From NCBI GenBank assembly GCA_903927605.1, contig CAIYNT010000160.1, positions 1 through 34,063 on the forward strand: a DNA stretch of 34,063 nucleotides, given 5' to 3'. The position numbers were made by a program, and so were the translations under genes. This stretch comes from an uncultured Holophagaceae bacterium. GTDB lineage: Bacteria; Acidobacteriota; Holophagae; Holophagales; Holophagaceae. Positions 1-6,931 of the stretch are shown here, piece by piece (position 1 is the first letter of the stretch; each line of letters begins with the position of its first letter). Below the pieces are notes generated by a model, which saw only the letters and a list, made by a program, of their open reading frames with translations, had not been told where the DNA came from and ran no database searches.

Positions 1-186
1 CTCTCCCCTCATAGGCTGCGAGGCTCCTACGCCACCCTGCTAGCCAAGGATGGAGCCTCTGCCTTCGTGATTCAAAACAGCTTACGCCACAAAGACATTA
101 AGACCTCTGAGGGCTATATAGAATTGGGTATAGAAGACATTAAAAAGGCCAATTCGAAGCTATGGGGGGCTGATAAGTTAGCCTAG
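1..186 (+). CDS. Tyrosine recombinase/phage-type integrase, C-terminal end (partial)
   Basis: The frame is open from the window edge to a TAG at 184-186 and gives 61 residues. They carry the C-terminal catalytic box of tyrosine recombinases: His4 and Arg7 (HRLR), the second conserved His30 (LRHKD) and the nucleophile Tyr39 in EGYIE. The enzyme family cuts and rejoins DNA at attachment sites through a 3'-phosphotyrosine. The N-terminal arm-binding and core domains lie outside the window, so completeness cannot be judged. The base composition is clearly AT-richer than everything after about position 430, which fits a recently acquired element. A tRNA 3' fragment lies 138 bases downstream, so this is probably the integrase of the element that ends there. 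The family assignment is firm; the link to the element is inferred from position. Confidence 0.9.
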   Translation, partial: LSPHRLRGSYATLLAKDGASAFVIQNSLRHKDIKTSEGYIELGIEDIKKANSKLWGADKLA

Positions 187-199
187 ACCACTATTATAA

Positions 200-234
200 T
201 GCAATAAGCAGTGATCAGCTATTGCACTATTGCA
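200..234. repeat. Short inverted and direct repeats next to the integrase gene
   Basis: CTATTGCA occurs twice head-to-tail (219-226 and 227-234). The reverse complement of its TATTGCA core, TGCAATA, lies at 200-206, so 200-226 also forms a 7-bp inverted repeat around AGCAGTGATCAGC. The repeats lie in the AT-rich gap between the integrase stop and the tRNA fragment. This is where tyrosine integrases and their directionality factors commonly have arm-type or accessory sites. That role is inference; the hairpin could instead act as a weak terminator for the integrase gene. Confidence 0.5.
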
Positions 235-323
235 GAATACAATCGTAATAAAATCAGTAATACAGCGTTCGAAAGGCTTGCATGTCATTGAATTTGTTAG
301 ACCTATAATGGATTGCCCTATTA

Positions 324-369
324 CTTCGCAATGCAGAGGTCGTCAGTTCGATCCTGATCAGGTCCACCA
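324..369 (+). other. Attachment site: 3' half of tRNA-Ala(CGC)
   Basis: From 325 the sequence reads as the 3' half of a tRNA. There is an anticodon loop TTCGCAA (anticodon CGC), a 3' anticodon stem TGCAG, a variable loop AGGTC, and a T arm GTCAG-TTCGATC-CTGAT. The 3' acceptor strand CAGGTCC is followed by discriminator A and CCA at 367-369. T at position 70 and A73 fit the G3:U70 alanine identity. Upstream bases cannot supply the matching 5' halves of the anticodon stem, D arm or acceptor stem, so this is not a complete tRNA. The break falls in the anticodon stem/loop, a usual crossover point for tyrosine integrases. It is best explained as the right junction of an element inserted in tRNA-Ala, with the restored whole tRNA left of the window. 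Confidence 0.75.
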
Positions 370-400
370 AAAGCCCTTAGAGAGATCTAGGGGCTTTTGG
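367..400 (+). terminator. Terminator of the original tRNA-Ala gene
   Basis: A perfect 10-bp stem pairs CCAAAAGCCC (367-376) with GGGCTTTTGG (391-400), followed by TTTGGGG. The left arm starts within the CCA of the tRNA fragment, as is common for tRNA terminators. The T tract after the stem is short, and part of the T-rich signal lies within the right arm. Confidence 0.6.
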
Positions 401-413
401 TTTGGGGTCTTAG

Positions 414-623
414 GAAGCAAGGCAAGAAGGTGAGACCATGCTTGGTTGCATGGTCCCCAGTTCCTGCACCATCACGGGCGAGGCCCACTTGTCTCCGCTG
501 GTGGACTGCGCCGTCATGGACGGGAACCTGCTCATCGCCAACGATCCCTATATGGGAGTGACCCTGGACGTGGGCGAGCTTATCCTTCCCGATGCACCGG
601 GGTTGGGTGTCCGCCTGGAGTAG
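414..623 (+). pseudogene. C-terminal remnant of an L-Ala-D/L-Glu (dipeptide) epimerase
   Basis: The frame opens after a TAG at 411-413 and runs to TAG 621-623. It encodes about 60 residues resembling the very C-terminus of enolase-superfamily dipeptide epimerases. The features are a GCM.PSS segment where that family has GCM.ESS, then a DGNLLIANDPY segment where it has D(G)PLLLA.DP, and an ending PDAPGLGVRL. The family is normally about 320-350 residues, so the capping domain and the barrel with its Lys/Asp/Glu catalytic groups are missing. An ATG at 438 with an AGAAGGTGA upstream could start a short peptide, but no catalytic part remains. It sits 14 bases past the tRNA terminator and next to peptidoglycan-recycling genes, where such an epimerase belongs. 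It is therefore read as the tail of a gene lost by deletion or rearrangement near the insertion site. Recognition is by motif memory, without a search. Confidence 0.65.
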
Positions 624-627
624 CTAC

Positions 628-1791
628 ATGAGCAGAAGAAGGTTCCTGAATCACTTGAAGCACCTGGTTATCTGCCTGGCTGTGGGTCTGGCCCTTTTCG
701 CCCAGCCCCTGGATCGCTTTCTGGACCAGCCCCGGCCCGCCGGGGATGGCGTCCGTCTGGTGATCTTCAATCCCATCGTCCACAACCTCCGCGGTCTGGT
801 CGCCTTGCGGGAAAAGGGGATCCTCGTCGTCCCGGGTCTCACGGTCATCGGTGTATTTCACGTCAGACAGCAGGAAGACTTCGAGGCGGCCCGGAAATTC
901 GTCCAGGCGAATCGCCTCGACTGGATCAAGTTCCACGCTGTCTCCGCCGAGATCAGCGAGCCGGAGATCTTCCGTAAGAACGCCTGCACGCCCGAAGTCG
1001 AGACCATCCTGAAGAAGGCGGATGGCATCATCTTCTTCGGCGGATCCGACATTCCCGCCACCGTCTTTCACCAGAAGACGAGCCTCCTCACGGAGGTCGA
1101 GGATCCCTTCCGGAACTACCTGGAACTGTCGACCATCTTCCAACTGCTGGGTGGCTCGCAGGCTCCCGACAGCCATGCCCTCCTGGACGCACGCCCCGGC
1201 TTTCCGATTCTGGGAATCTGCCTGGGCTTCCAGAGCCTGAACGTGGCCACGGGAGGTTCCCTCATCCAGGACATCTGGAGCGAAATCTACGGTAAGTCCA
1301 CGATCGAGGACGCGATCGCCCTCGGCCCCGAACAGTGGCATAGCAACCCGTACCGGCGCCTGTCCCCCCTGGACAAGGTCATGGCCTACAACTTCCACTC
1401 GCTCCAGTTGAAGGGCAAGGGTAAGTTCCAGGCCATGGACTTCAAGCCAACGGACCACCCGCGCGTGCTCAGCTCCCATCACCAGGCCCTGGGAGAGCTC
1501 GGCAGTGGTTGGGTCAGCATCGCCACCTCGCGGGATGGCAAGGTCGTGGAAGCCATCGAACACCAGCGCTTTCCCAATGTCCTGGGCATCCAGTTCCATA
1601 TCGAGCACCCCCAGCTGTGGGATACGGAGCCAAGGTTCCGCCAGAAGCCCGGGGAACCCCTGACCAGCTACCACGCCATCCTGGCCGGGTCCCCACCGAG
1701 CCTGGCCTTCAATAGGGCCATCTGGACCTGGTTCGGCGACCGCCTCCAAGAGAGCAGGAAGGCTCCGATCCCGTTGCCTAGGGTGCCTTGA
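628..1791 (+). CDS. Secreted class-I glutamine amidotransferase-like (peptidase C26) hydrolase
   Basis: The 387-residue protein starts at ATG 628, after GGAG. An earlier in-frame start at 592 would lack a sensible signal. Residues 1 to about 25 form a signal peptide (basic start, then VICLAVGLALFAQ), so it is likely periplasmic. The core is a class-I glutamine amidotransferase fold: nucleophile Cys198 in GICLGFQSLN followed by a GGSL segment, and His324/Glu326 in QFHIEHP. This arrangement is close to gamma-glutamyl-GABA hydrolase (PuuD) and other C26 peptidases, which hydrolyse gamma-glutamyl bonds. The substrate is unknown. Position beside peptidoglycan-recycling genes makes a gamma-D-glutamyl peptide possible, but that is inference. 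Its 3' end overlaps the convergent amidase gene by 14 bases. Confidence 0.8.
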   Translation: MSRRRFLNHLKHLVICLAVGLALFAQPLDRFLDQPRPAGDGVRLVIFNPIVHNLRGLVALREKGILVVPGLTVIGVFHVRQQEDFEAARKFVQANRLDWIKFHAVSAEISEPEIFRKNACTPEVETILKKADGIIFFGGSDIPATVFHQKTSLLTEVEDPFRNYLELSTIFQLLGGSQAPDSHALLDARPGFPILGICLGFQSLNVATGGSLIQDIWSEIYGKSTIEDAIALGPEQWHSNPYRRLSPLDKVMAYNFHSLQLKGKGKFQAMDFKPTDHPRVLSSHHQALGELGSGWVSIATSRDGKVVEAIEHQRFPNVLGIQFHIEHPQLWDTEPRFRQKPGEPLTSYHAILAGSPPSLAFNRAIWTWFGDRLQESRKAPIPLPRVP

Positions 1792-2569
1792 CGACCGGAG
1801 TGGTCAGGACCTCCAGGAGCGCCGCCGTCTCCGCGTCTGGAACGCCGTCGTAGCGCGAGGGACGGTATTTCATCTGGAAGACTGCGAGGACCTGCTTCGT
1901 GGGGGCGTCGAGCGCTCCAGTCTTCGGAATGGCGAAGCCGTGCTGGACGAGCTTCGCCTGGAACCAGGCAATGTCGGGCAGGTTCGCTTCATAGCTGGTA
2001 CGCCACGCGGTCACGGCGGAAGGATCGGGCCAGAGGATGAGCCCCTCATCGGCGAGACGCTTCCAAGGGAAGGTCGGACCGGGGTCCACCTTGCGCGTGG
2101 GCGCGATGTCGCTATGGCCGAGGACGTGGTCGGGGCGGATCCCGTGGCGGGTGACGATCTCCTTGACCAGGGCGATGACCGCGTCGATCTGCGCCTTCGG
2201 GTATGCGTGGTACTCGATTCCGTTCGGACCCTGCGTATCGCCGAGGTTCTCGATCTCGATGCCGATGGAAGCGGCATTGAGTTGGGTTTGCCCCTGCCAT
2301 GAGCTCAGTCCGGCGTGGTAGGCCCGCTGGCTCTCATCCACCAGCTGGTAGACCTGCACAGGGTCAGCGCGCACGAGGTAGTGGCTGCTCACCTTGTCCT
2401 CGGTGAGGATCTTGAGCGAGGACTCCCAGGTCTCCCCGGTGAAATGCAGGATGAGGAACTGTACTCGGCTGTCCTGGCTCTTGGCCCGGTAGGAATGGTC
2501 GATGGCCGGGTGGCGGGCGCAGCCGACGGTGGCCAGGAGCAGAAGGAGATGGGCGAGGCTTCGTCTCAT
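1778..2569 (-). CDS. amiD: N-acetylmuramoyl-L-alanine amidase, AmiD-like lipoprotein
   Basis: The 263-residue protein cleaves the lactyl-amide bond between MurNAc and the stem peptide. The start at 2569 overlaps the kinase stop as ATGA, implying coupled translation. Longer upstream frames lack a signal. Residues 1-17 are a lipoprotein-type signal ending in ATVGC (Cys17), so it should sit in a membrane facing the periplasm. Zinc ligands of the amidase_2 fold are visible: His42 (LILHFT), His152 (LGHSDI) and Asp162 (KVDPGP), with Glu105 in the IGIEIEN segment. Residues ~205-255 resemble a peptidoglycan-binding domain (WFQAKLVQHGF, then TKQVLAVFQMKYR). Length and domain order match E. coli AmiD (about 276 aa). 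It is the last gene of the kinase-amidase pair and would release stem peptides and amino sugars for the cytoplasmic enzymes encoded beside it. Confidence 0.9.
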   Translation of the reverse strand: MRRSLAHLLLLLATVGCARHPAIDHSYRAKSQDSRVQFLILHFTGETWESSLKILTEDKVSSHYLVRADPVQVYQLVDESQRAYHAGLSSWQGQTQLNAASIGIEIENLGDTQGPNGIEYHAYPKAQIDAVIALVKEIVTRHGIRPDHVLGHSDIAPTRKVDPGPTFPWKRLADEGLILWPDPSAVTAWRTSYEANLPDIAWFQAKLVQHGFAIPKTGALDAPTKQVLAVFQMKYRPSRYDGVPDAETAALLEVLTTPVVKAP

Positions 2570-3534
2570 GGTGCGAGGTCTTTTGTGGGTGGATTCGGAG
2601 TACCGACCGCGGCGCCGAGGGCAAGGCGTGCGGCGGCATGCTCGCCGCGACAGGGGCGCAACGCGAAGGGCGTGCCGGCGGGCAGTGCCGCGCACATCGT
2701 CTCGGAGATGAGCGGATGCAGGGCGGCGGCGCGGCCGCTGAGCGCCACGGGGCGGGGACCATGGCGGACGATCAGGGTGCGGGCGAGACGAGCCAGTTCG
2801 GCGCCCGCCGCCTGCAGGATGGCAGAGGCGACCGGATCACGATCCGCGGCTCGCGCCACCGCGAGGGCGAGACGGCCGACGTCACCCCGGCTGCCGCTGT
2901 AGACGTACTGCCGCGTCTGCGACCAGTCCGACCCTCCGACGAGCGCGAAGAGTTCGTGGGCCATGGGCGACTCACGCCAGCTTCCAGGGCGCCCATCCTC
3001 GGCGCGCCAAACATGGCGGAGCGCCTCGCATGCGATCCAGTAGCCAGCTCCGCCATCGTCGAGGATGACGCCACGACCACCGGCGCGGTGCAGCACACCA
3101 GCATCGTCGATGAAAGCAGCGACGGATCCGGTGCCGGCGTAGACCAGGTAGCCTTGGCCTATGGCGAAGAGGTCGAGATAAGCCGTCTCGATGTCACTGC
3201 TCAAGGTAACGGCCTGGATAGGCAGCCCCAGCGGCTCTGCTATCAGGCGGGCGAGGCCCTCGCTTGGGGCCCCGAATCCGGTCAGGCCGGCATGCACCCG
3301 CGCCGGGCGACCGTGGGCCAGGACCGCCCGCGCGAGGTCCTCCAGGATGACGACAACCTGGTCCTGGTCCTGGTCCTGGCCTGGGCCAGAAAACTCATGG
3401 GCACTGAATCCCCGCACCCGTCCTTCCGCCACGATCACTCCCGGCGGGCGCGCGAGCGCCCAGCGGGTTTCAGTTCCTCCCGCATCGATGCCGAGGGCGA
3501 GAATGGCTGGCCGATCCTGTGAATCCTGCGGCAT
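2566..3534 (-). CDS. BadF/BcrA-type N-acetylglucosamine / N-acetylmuramic acid kinase
   Basis: The 322-residue ASKHA-fold sugar kinase shows the phosphate-1 loop GIDAGGTETRWAL (residues ~15-27), a second phosphate loop YAGTGSVAAF, and GGRGVILDDGGAGYWIA. The last is close to the GGWG.LLGDEGS.YWI pattern of GlcNAc kinases. The start at ATG 3534 has GGGGGAG just upstream. With MurQ next door the likely role is phosphorylating GlcNAc and/or MurNAc from imported muropeptides, as in Clostridium MurK of the same BadF family. Substrate preference cannot be read from sequence. An in-frame hexanucleotide repeat (3358-3381 on the plus strand, CTGGTC x3 plus CTGGCC) encodes a QDQDQDQ stretch around residue 55. 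The gene is separated from murQ upstream by about 220 bases and may have its own promoter. A GGGGCT-GGAA-AGCCCC hairpin (3579-3594) lies in that gap. Confidence 0.85.
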   Translation of the reverse strand: MPQDSQDRPAILALGIDAGGTETRWALARPPGVIVAEGRVRGFSAHEFSGPGQDQDQDQVVVILEDLARAVLAHGRPARVHAGLTGFGAPSEGLARLIAEPLGLPIQAVTLSSDIETAYLDLFAIGQGYLVYAGTGSVAAFIDDAGVLHRAGGRGVILDDGGAGYWIACEALRHVWRAEDGRPGSWRESPMAHELFALVGGSDWSQTRQYVYSGSRGDVGRLALAVARAADRDPVASAILQAAGAELARLARTLIVRHGPRPVALSGRAAALHPLISETMCAALPAGTPFALRPCRGEHAAARLALGAAVGTPNPPTKDLAP

Positions 3535-3753
3535 CCCTGCTCCCCCGTTCAGTATCGTGAGTCCTTGATGGTCCCACAGGGGCTTTCCAGCCCCGTACGA
3601 CCCACTGACAAGATGACGACAGTTCCGATCGGGCTCCCTCAAGACTGCGAGGGGAACGTGCCCAATCCACCTGGAACCGTGAAAAATCGCCAAGCCACCT
3701 CCATGGGGACCTGGAATCCTTTACTGGCAGCGTTGGGGTCTCCCCTGGCACCC

Positions 3754-4650
3754 TCAGGCCTGAAGGGCGGCGCGTACGCTGCCTCGGGCCGCCGAGAGTC
3801 GCTCCCGCGCCTGGTCCGGTCCAATGGCCTTCAGGAGGGAGACAATCGCCGGCTTGACCTGGCGGTCACAGGCTTCAAAGGCCATCCGGGCCTGTTCCTC
3901 GTCCGTGCCGGCGGCCAGGGCGATGAGCCGGATCGAACGGCGAACGAGCTTGGCGTTGGTGGGTCGGAGGTCGACCATGAGATTCCCGAACACTTTGTGG
4001 AGCCGCACCATCACGGCCGAAGAGAACGTGTTTAGCGCGATCTTCTGGGCGGTGCCGGCCTTGAGGCGCGTGCTGCCGGAGATGACCTCCGGACCGGTGT
4101 CCAGGATGATGCCCGCGTCGGCGCCTTCCGCGAGCGGGGCGCCTGGGTTGTTGGCGATGCCGATGGTGAACGCCCCGGCGGCCCGCGCGGCGGAGAGCGC
4201 GCCCAGCGTGTAAGGAGTGGCACCGGAAGCTGCGAGCAGCACCACCACATCGTTCAGCCCCGGACCAAGTTCAGCAAGGTCCCGGGCGCCCTTGGCCTGA
4301 TCATCCTCGGCACCTTCGACCGCCTGGTAGATCGCGGACGGGCCTCCAGCGAGGAGCGCGAGTGCGCGATCCTGCGGCCACGAGAAAGTGGGGTTCAGCT
4401 CCACGCTGTCCAGGAGACCCAGCCGCCCGGAGGTCCCAGCCCCCACGTAGATGATCCGGCCGCCGTTCTCCAACCGCGGAACGGCCCCTTCCACCGCAAA
4501 AGCGATCTGCTCCGCGGCCTGTCCCACCGCCCTGGCCGCAAAGGCTTGGTCGTCAACCAGGACCCCTACGAGCTTTGAGATGCCGTATTCATCCAGATGC
4601 TCGTGGCCTGGCTGGGGTTGTTCCGTGCGGGGCGGGATCATGGCGGTCAT
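3754..4650 (-). CDS. murQ: N-acetylmuramic acid 6-phosphate etherase
   Basis: MurQ splits MurNAc-6-P into GlcNAc-6-P and D-lactate in the cytoplasm. The 298-residue length matches the family. A SIS domain carries the family signatures: VGAGTSGRLG (residues ~69-78), SVELNPTF with Glu84, VEGAEDD with Glu115, and TGPEVISGSTRLKAGTAQK. Glu84 and Glu115 line up with the two acid/base glutamates of E. coli MurQ (Glu83, Glu114). The ATG at 4650 overlaps the stop of the SIS deaminase gene as ATGA, so it is the third cistron of nagA-nagB2-murQ. D-lactate from this step could be consumed by the GlcDEF-type oxidase encoded further right, though that link is only inferred. Confidence 0.96.
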   Translation of the reverse strand: MTAMIPPRTEQPQPGHEHLDEYGISKLVGVLVDDQAFAARAVGQAAEQIAFAVEGAVPRLENGGRIIYVGAGTSGRLGLLDSVELNPTFSWPQDRALALLAGGPSAIYQAVEGAEDDQAKGARDLAELGPGLNDVVVLLAASGATPYTLGALSAARAAGAFTIGIANNPGAPLAEGADAGIILDTGPEVISGSTRLKAGTAQKIALNTFSSAVMVRLHKVFGNLMVDLRPTNAKLVRRSIRLIALAAGTDEEQARMAFEACDRQVKPAIVSLLKAIGPDQARERLSAARGSVRAALQA

Positions 4651-5666
4651 CGGGTCCTTGTCACCTTCGAAAGATGGGGTGGATGATCCGGATCATAACC
4701 CCGCGCCCGGGACAGAGCCTCCACGATGGGGTAGAAGCTCTGGATTGCCGTCACGGTATCCATTTCAGGATGCGGTGCTGGAACCAGCGGGAGCAGCACC
4801 CCGGGAACCTCCGGAGGGGCCGCGAGGAGCACTTGCGCGCCCCGCGCCATGAGGTCATGGGCCAGAGTGATCAGGCCGGCCTGAGCTGGTCCGCGTGGGG
4901 CGAAGATGAGGAGCGGGAAGCCTTCGTCCACGATGGCCATGGGACCATGTCGTACTTCTGCGCCCGAAAACGCCTCCGCCTGGATGCCACAGGTCTCCAT
5001 CAACTTGAGGGCCGCCTCCTGGGCAATCGCAAGTCCGGTGCCCCTGCCCAGGATGAACAACCGTTCCACGCCGGAGAGGGCTCTGACACCGGCGGACCAG
5101 TCGGCATGGGCCGCAGCTTCCATGGCGCCGGGCAGCTGGGCCAGGCTGGCCCCAAAGGCTGGATCCTCCTCCCACGCAGAGACGATCCTGGCTCCCGCGA
5201 CCAGTTGCGCGATGAACGACTTGGTGGCGGCAACACTGCGCTCCTCGCCTGCGTGGAGCGGGAAGACCCGCGTGGCCTCCCGGGCCAGGGGCGAATCGGG
5301 GACATTCACCAGGGCCACCGTAGTTGCTCCGTTCCCCGTGAAGTAGCGCATGGGATCCACGAGGTCTGGACTCTGGCCGGATTGCGAGAAGGCCAGCACC
5401 AGCAGTCCGGGCCGGGCCAGGTTCGCGTGGTAGAGCGTCACCAGCGACATGGGCAGGGAAGTCACGAGGCGGCCCAGGCGCGCCATGATGAGGTAGGCCG
5501 TGTGCTGGGCCGCATGATCCGAACTGCCGCGCCCGAGGGTGAGGATCCCCGTGGGGGGGTGCTTCCGCAGGAAGGCGCCAAGTTCCTGGTAGTCCCTTGA
5601 GTCGGAGGCCAGCAGCCGCGCAACTGCGGAAGGAGCCTCTCGAGCTTCATCCAGCATGCGGGTCAA
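4647..5666 (-). CDS. Glucosamine-6-phosphate deaminase, SIS-domain (NagB-II/AgaS-like) type
   Basis: The 339-residue protein has two SIS domains and no glutaminase domain, like the isomerase half of GlmS. The first SIS domain shows LTLGRGSSDHAAQ and AFSQSGQSPD. The second shows FILGRGTGLAIAQEAALKLMETC and AFSGAEVRHGP. This architecture is that of NagB-II, the non-orthologous GlcN-6-P deaminase described in Shewanella, and position between nagA and murQ fits that use. It would convert GlcN-6-P to fructose-6-P and ammonia. The start is TTG at 5666: a GGAAGGAG lies at the right distance from it, whereas the next ATG (5657) would be too far. It overlaps nagA by 20 bases. The alternative reading, a tagatose-type AgaS, is less likely here. 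Confidence 0.88.
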   Translation of the reverse strand: MTRMLDEAREAPSAVARLLASDSRDYQELGAFLRKHPPTGILTLGRGSSDHAAQHTAYLIMARLGRLVTSLPMSLVTLYHANLARPGLLVLAFSQSGQSPDLVDPMRYFTGNGATTVALVNVPDSPLAREATRVFPLHAGEERSVAATKSFIAQLVAGARIVSAWEEDPAFGASLAQLPGAMEAAAHADWSAGVRALSGVERLFILGRGTGLAIAQEAALKLMETCGIQAEAFSGAEVRHGPMAIVDEGFPLLIFAPRGPAQAGLITLAHDLMARGAQVLLAAPPEVPGVLLPLVPAPHPEMDTVTAIQSFYPIVEALSRARGYDPDHPPHLSKVTRTR

Positions 5667-6792
5667 GGCAAACTCCTTCCACGAAGACCTCGCGGAGCTT
5701 CAGGTCCCCCTCCAGTACAACGGCATCGGCCCAGGCACCCTCGACGAGTCTTCCGCGATCCCGGATGCCGAGATGGTCCGCTGCATGGGTGGAGAGGCAG
5801 CGGGAAGCCGCCGAGAGCCCCAGACCTAAAACATCCACGAGATTGCGAAGCGCCTGATCCATGGTGAGCGCCGAGCCGGCCAGGGTTCCATCGGGCAGCC
5901 GCACTCCACCCAGGCACCTCGTCACCCGGTGGCGACCAAGCCGATACTCGCCGTCGGGCATGCCTGCGGCGGCAGTCGAATCCGTCACGCAGTACAACTT
6001 CGGGATGGCACGCAGTGCCGCGAGGATGGCCCCAGGATGGACATGCAGCAGGTCCGGGATGATCTCCGCGTACTCCGCCTTGGCGAGCGCGGCGCCCACC
6101 ATTCCGGGGCTGCGGTGATGCAGGCCGGGCATGGCGTTGAAGAGGTGGGTGAAGCCGCTGGCGCCGAGGCTGAGCGCCTCCAGGGCATCCTCATAGGAGC
6201 CCTGGGTGTGTCCCAACTGGACACGGATGCCCGCATGGGTCAGTTCGCGGATGGCCGATCGATTGGCGGGGGTCTCGGGCGCCAGCGTGATGAGCCGGAT
6301 GGGGGCGATGGCATGCAGGCGCCAAACCTCATCAAGGGCCATGGGGCGAGTGTGGTCCGGTTGGGCACCGAGACGATCACGGTTGATGAAGGGCCCTTCC
6401 AGGTGAACCCCCAGGACCCTCGCACCTCCTGCGGATCGCGCCCCCAGGAAGGGAGCCAAGCCCTGGAAGGCAGCTGCCAAGTCCTCGGCAGGAGCCGTCA
6501 TGGTGGTGGCGGCGAGAGCGGTCGTGCCGTGCTGGGCAAGGAACCGGGTCACGTGACGGACCGCATCCCCTCCATCCATGATGTCGTGATCGGCACCGCC
6601 ATGAACATGCAGGTCGATGAAGCCGGGCAGGATGATCGGTGAATGGCCCAGCCTCACCTGGCTTTCCTCGACCGGAGATCCAGTCACCCGGGCGATCCGG
6701 CCAGCCTCGTCGATGTCCAGGGCACCCGAACGAAACCCTTCCGGGGTGAGCACCTGCCCTTCGATACGTCTGGACCTTGCAGCGCGGGTCAT
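5647..6792 (-). CDS. nagA: N-acetylglucosamine-6-phosphate deacetylase
   Basis: NagA hydrolyses GlcNAc-6-P to GlcN-6-P and acetate. The 381-residue amidohydrolase shows the metal and substrate motifs in order: HVHGGADHD, then HLEGPFIN (metal-ligand Glu), LGHTQGSYEDA (His), and HLFNAMPGLHHR with its metal/substrate His residues. The catalytic Asp lies in VTDSTAAAGMPDG. The start is uncertain. ATG 6792 has GGTGGA nine bases upstream, ATG 6801 is immediately behind that motif, and the frame stays open to a GTG at 6876. It is the first gene of the overlapping nagA-nagB2-murQ set. The acetate released could be used by the acyl-CoA synthetase cluster, but nothing in the sequence ties them. Confidence 0.94.
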   Translation of the reverse strand: MTRAARSRRIEGQVLTPEGFRSGALDIDEAGRIARVTGSPVEESQVRLGHSPIILPGFIDLHVHGGADHDIMDGGDAVRHVTRFLAQHGTTALAATTMTAPAEDLAAAFQGLAPFLGARSAGGARVLGVHLEGPFINRDRLGAQPDHTRPMALDEVWRLHAIAPIRLITLAPETPANRSAIRELTHAGIRVQLGHTQGSYEDALEALSLGASGFTHLFNAMPGLHHRSPGMVGAALAKAEYAEIIPDLLHVHPGAILAALRAIPKLYCVTDSTAAAGMPDGEYRLGRHRVTRCLGGVRLPDGTLAGSALTMDQALRNLVDVLGLGLSAASRCLSTHAADHLGIRDRGRLVEGAWADAVVLEGDLKLREVFVEGVCLDPHAG

Positions 6793-6931
6793 GACGGACA
6801 TTCCACCGGTCCCAGAATCCCTCTCGGGAATAGAGGCGACCCTCGCTCCGCGGGCCTCGCCTCCGTGATTCCGCACTGGTGCGCGCTCTTCGTGAAGGCG
6901 AGCAGGGTGTCGGTGAGGTTCGCCGCGTCAT

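Noticed and set aside
294..369. A complete tRNA gene ending at 369
   Set aside because: The 5' acceptor, D arm and 5' anticodon strand do not pair with the clear 3' half; only the 3' part is a tRNA.
580..1749. 389-codon open frame on the minus strand opposite the amidotransferase
   Set aside because: The plus-strand frame has a signal peptide and catalytic triad; the antisense product has no domain resemblance.
2638..3522. 294-codon open frame on the plus strand opposite the kinase
   Set aside because: It is a shadow of the BadF-type kinase, with low-complexity composition.
4575..5600. 341-codon plus-strand frame opposite the SIS deaminase
   Set aside because: It lies entirely over a well-supported gene, with His/Arg/Gly-rich translation and no motif.
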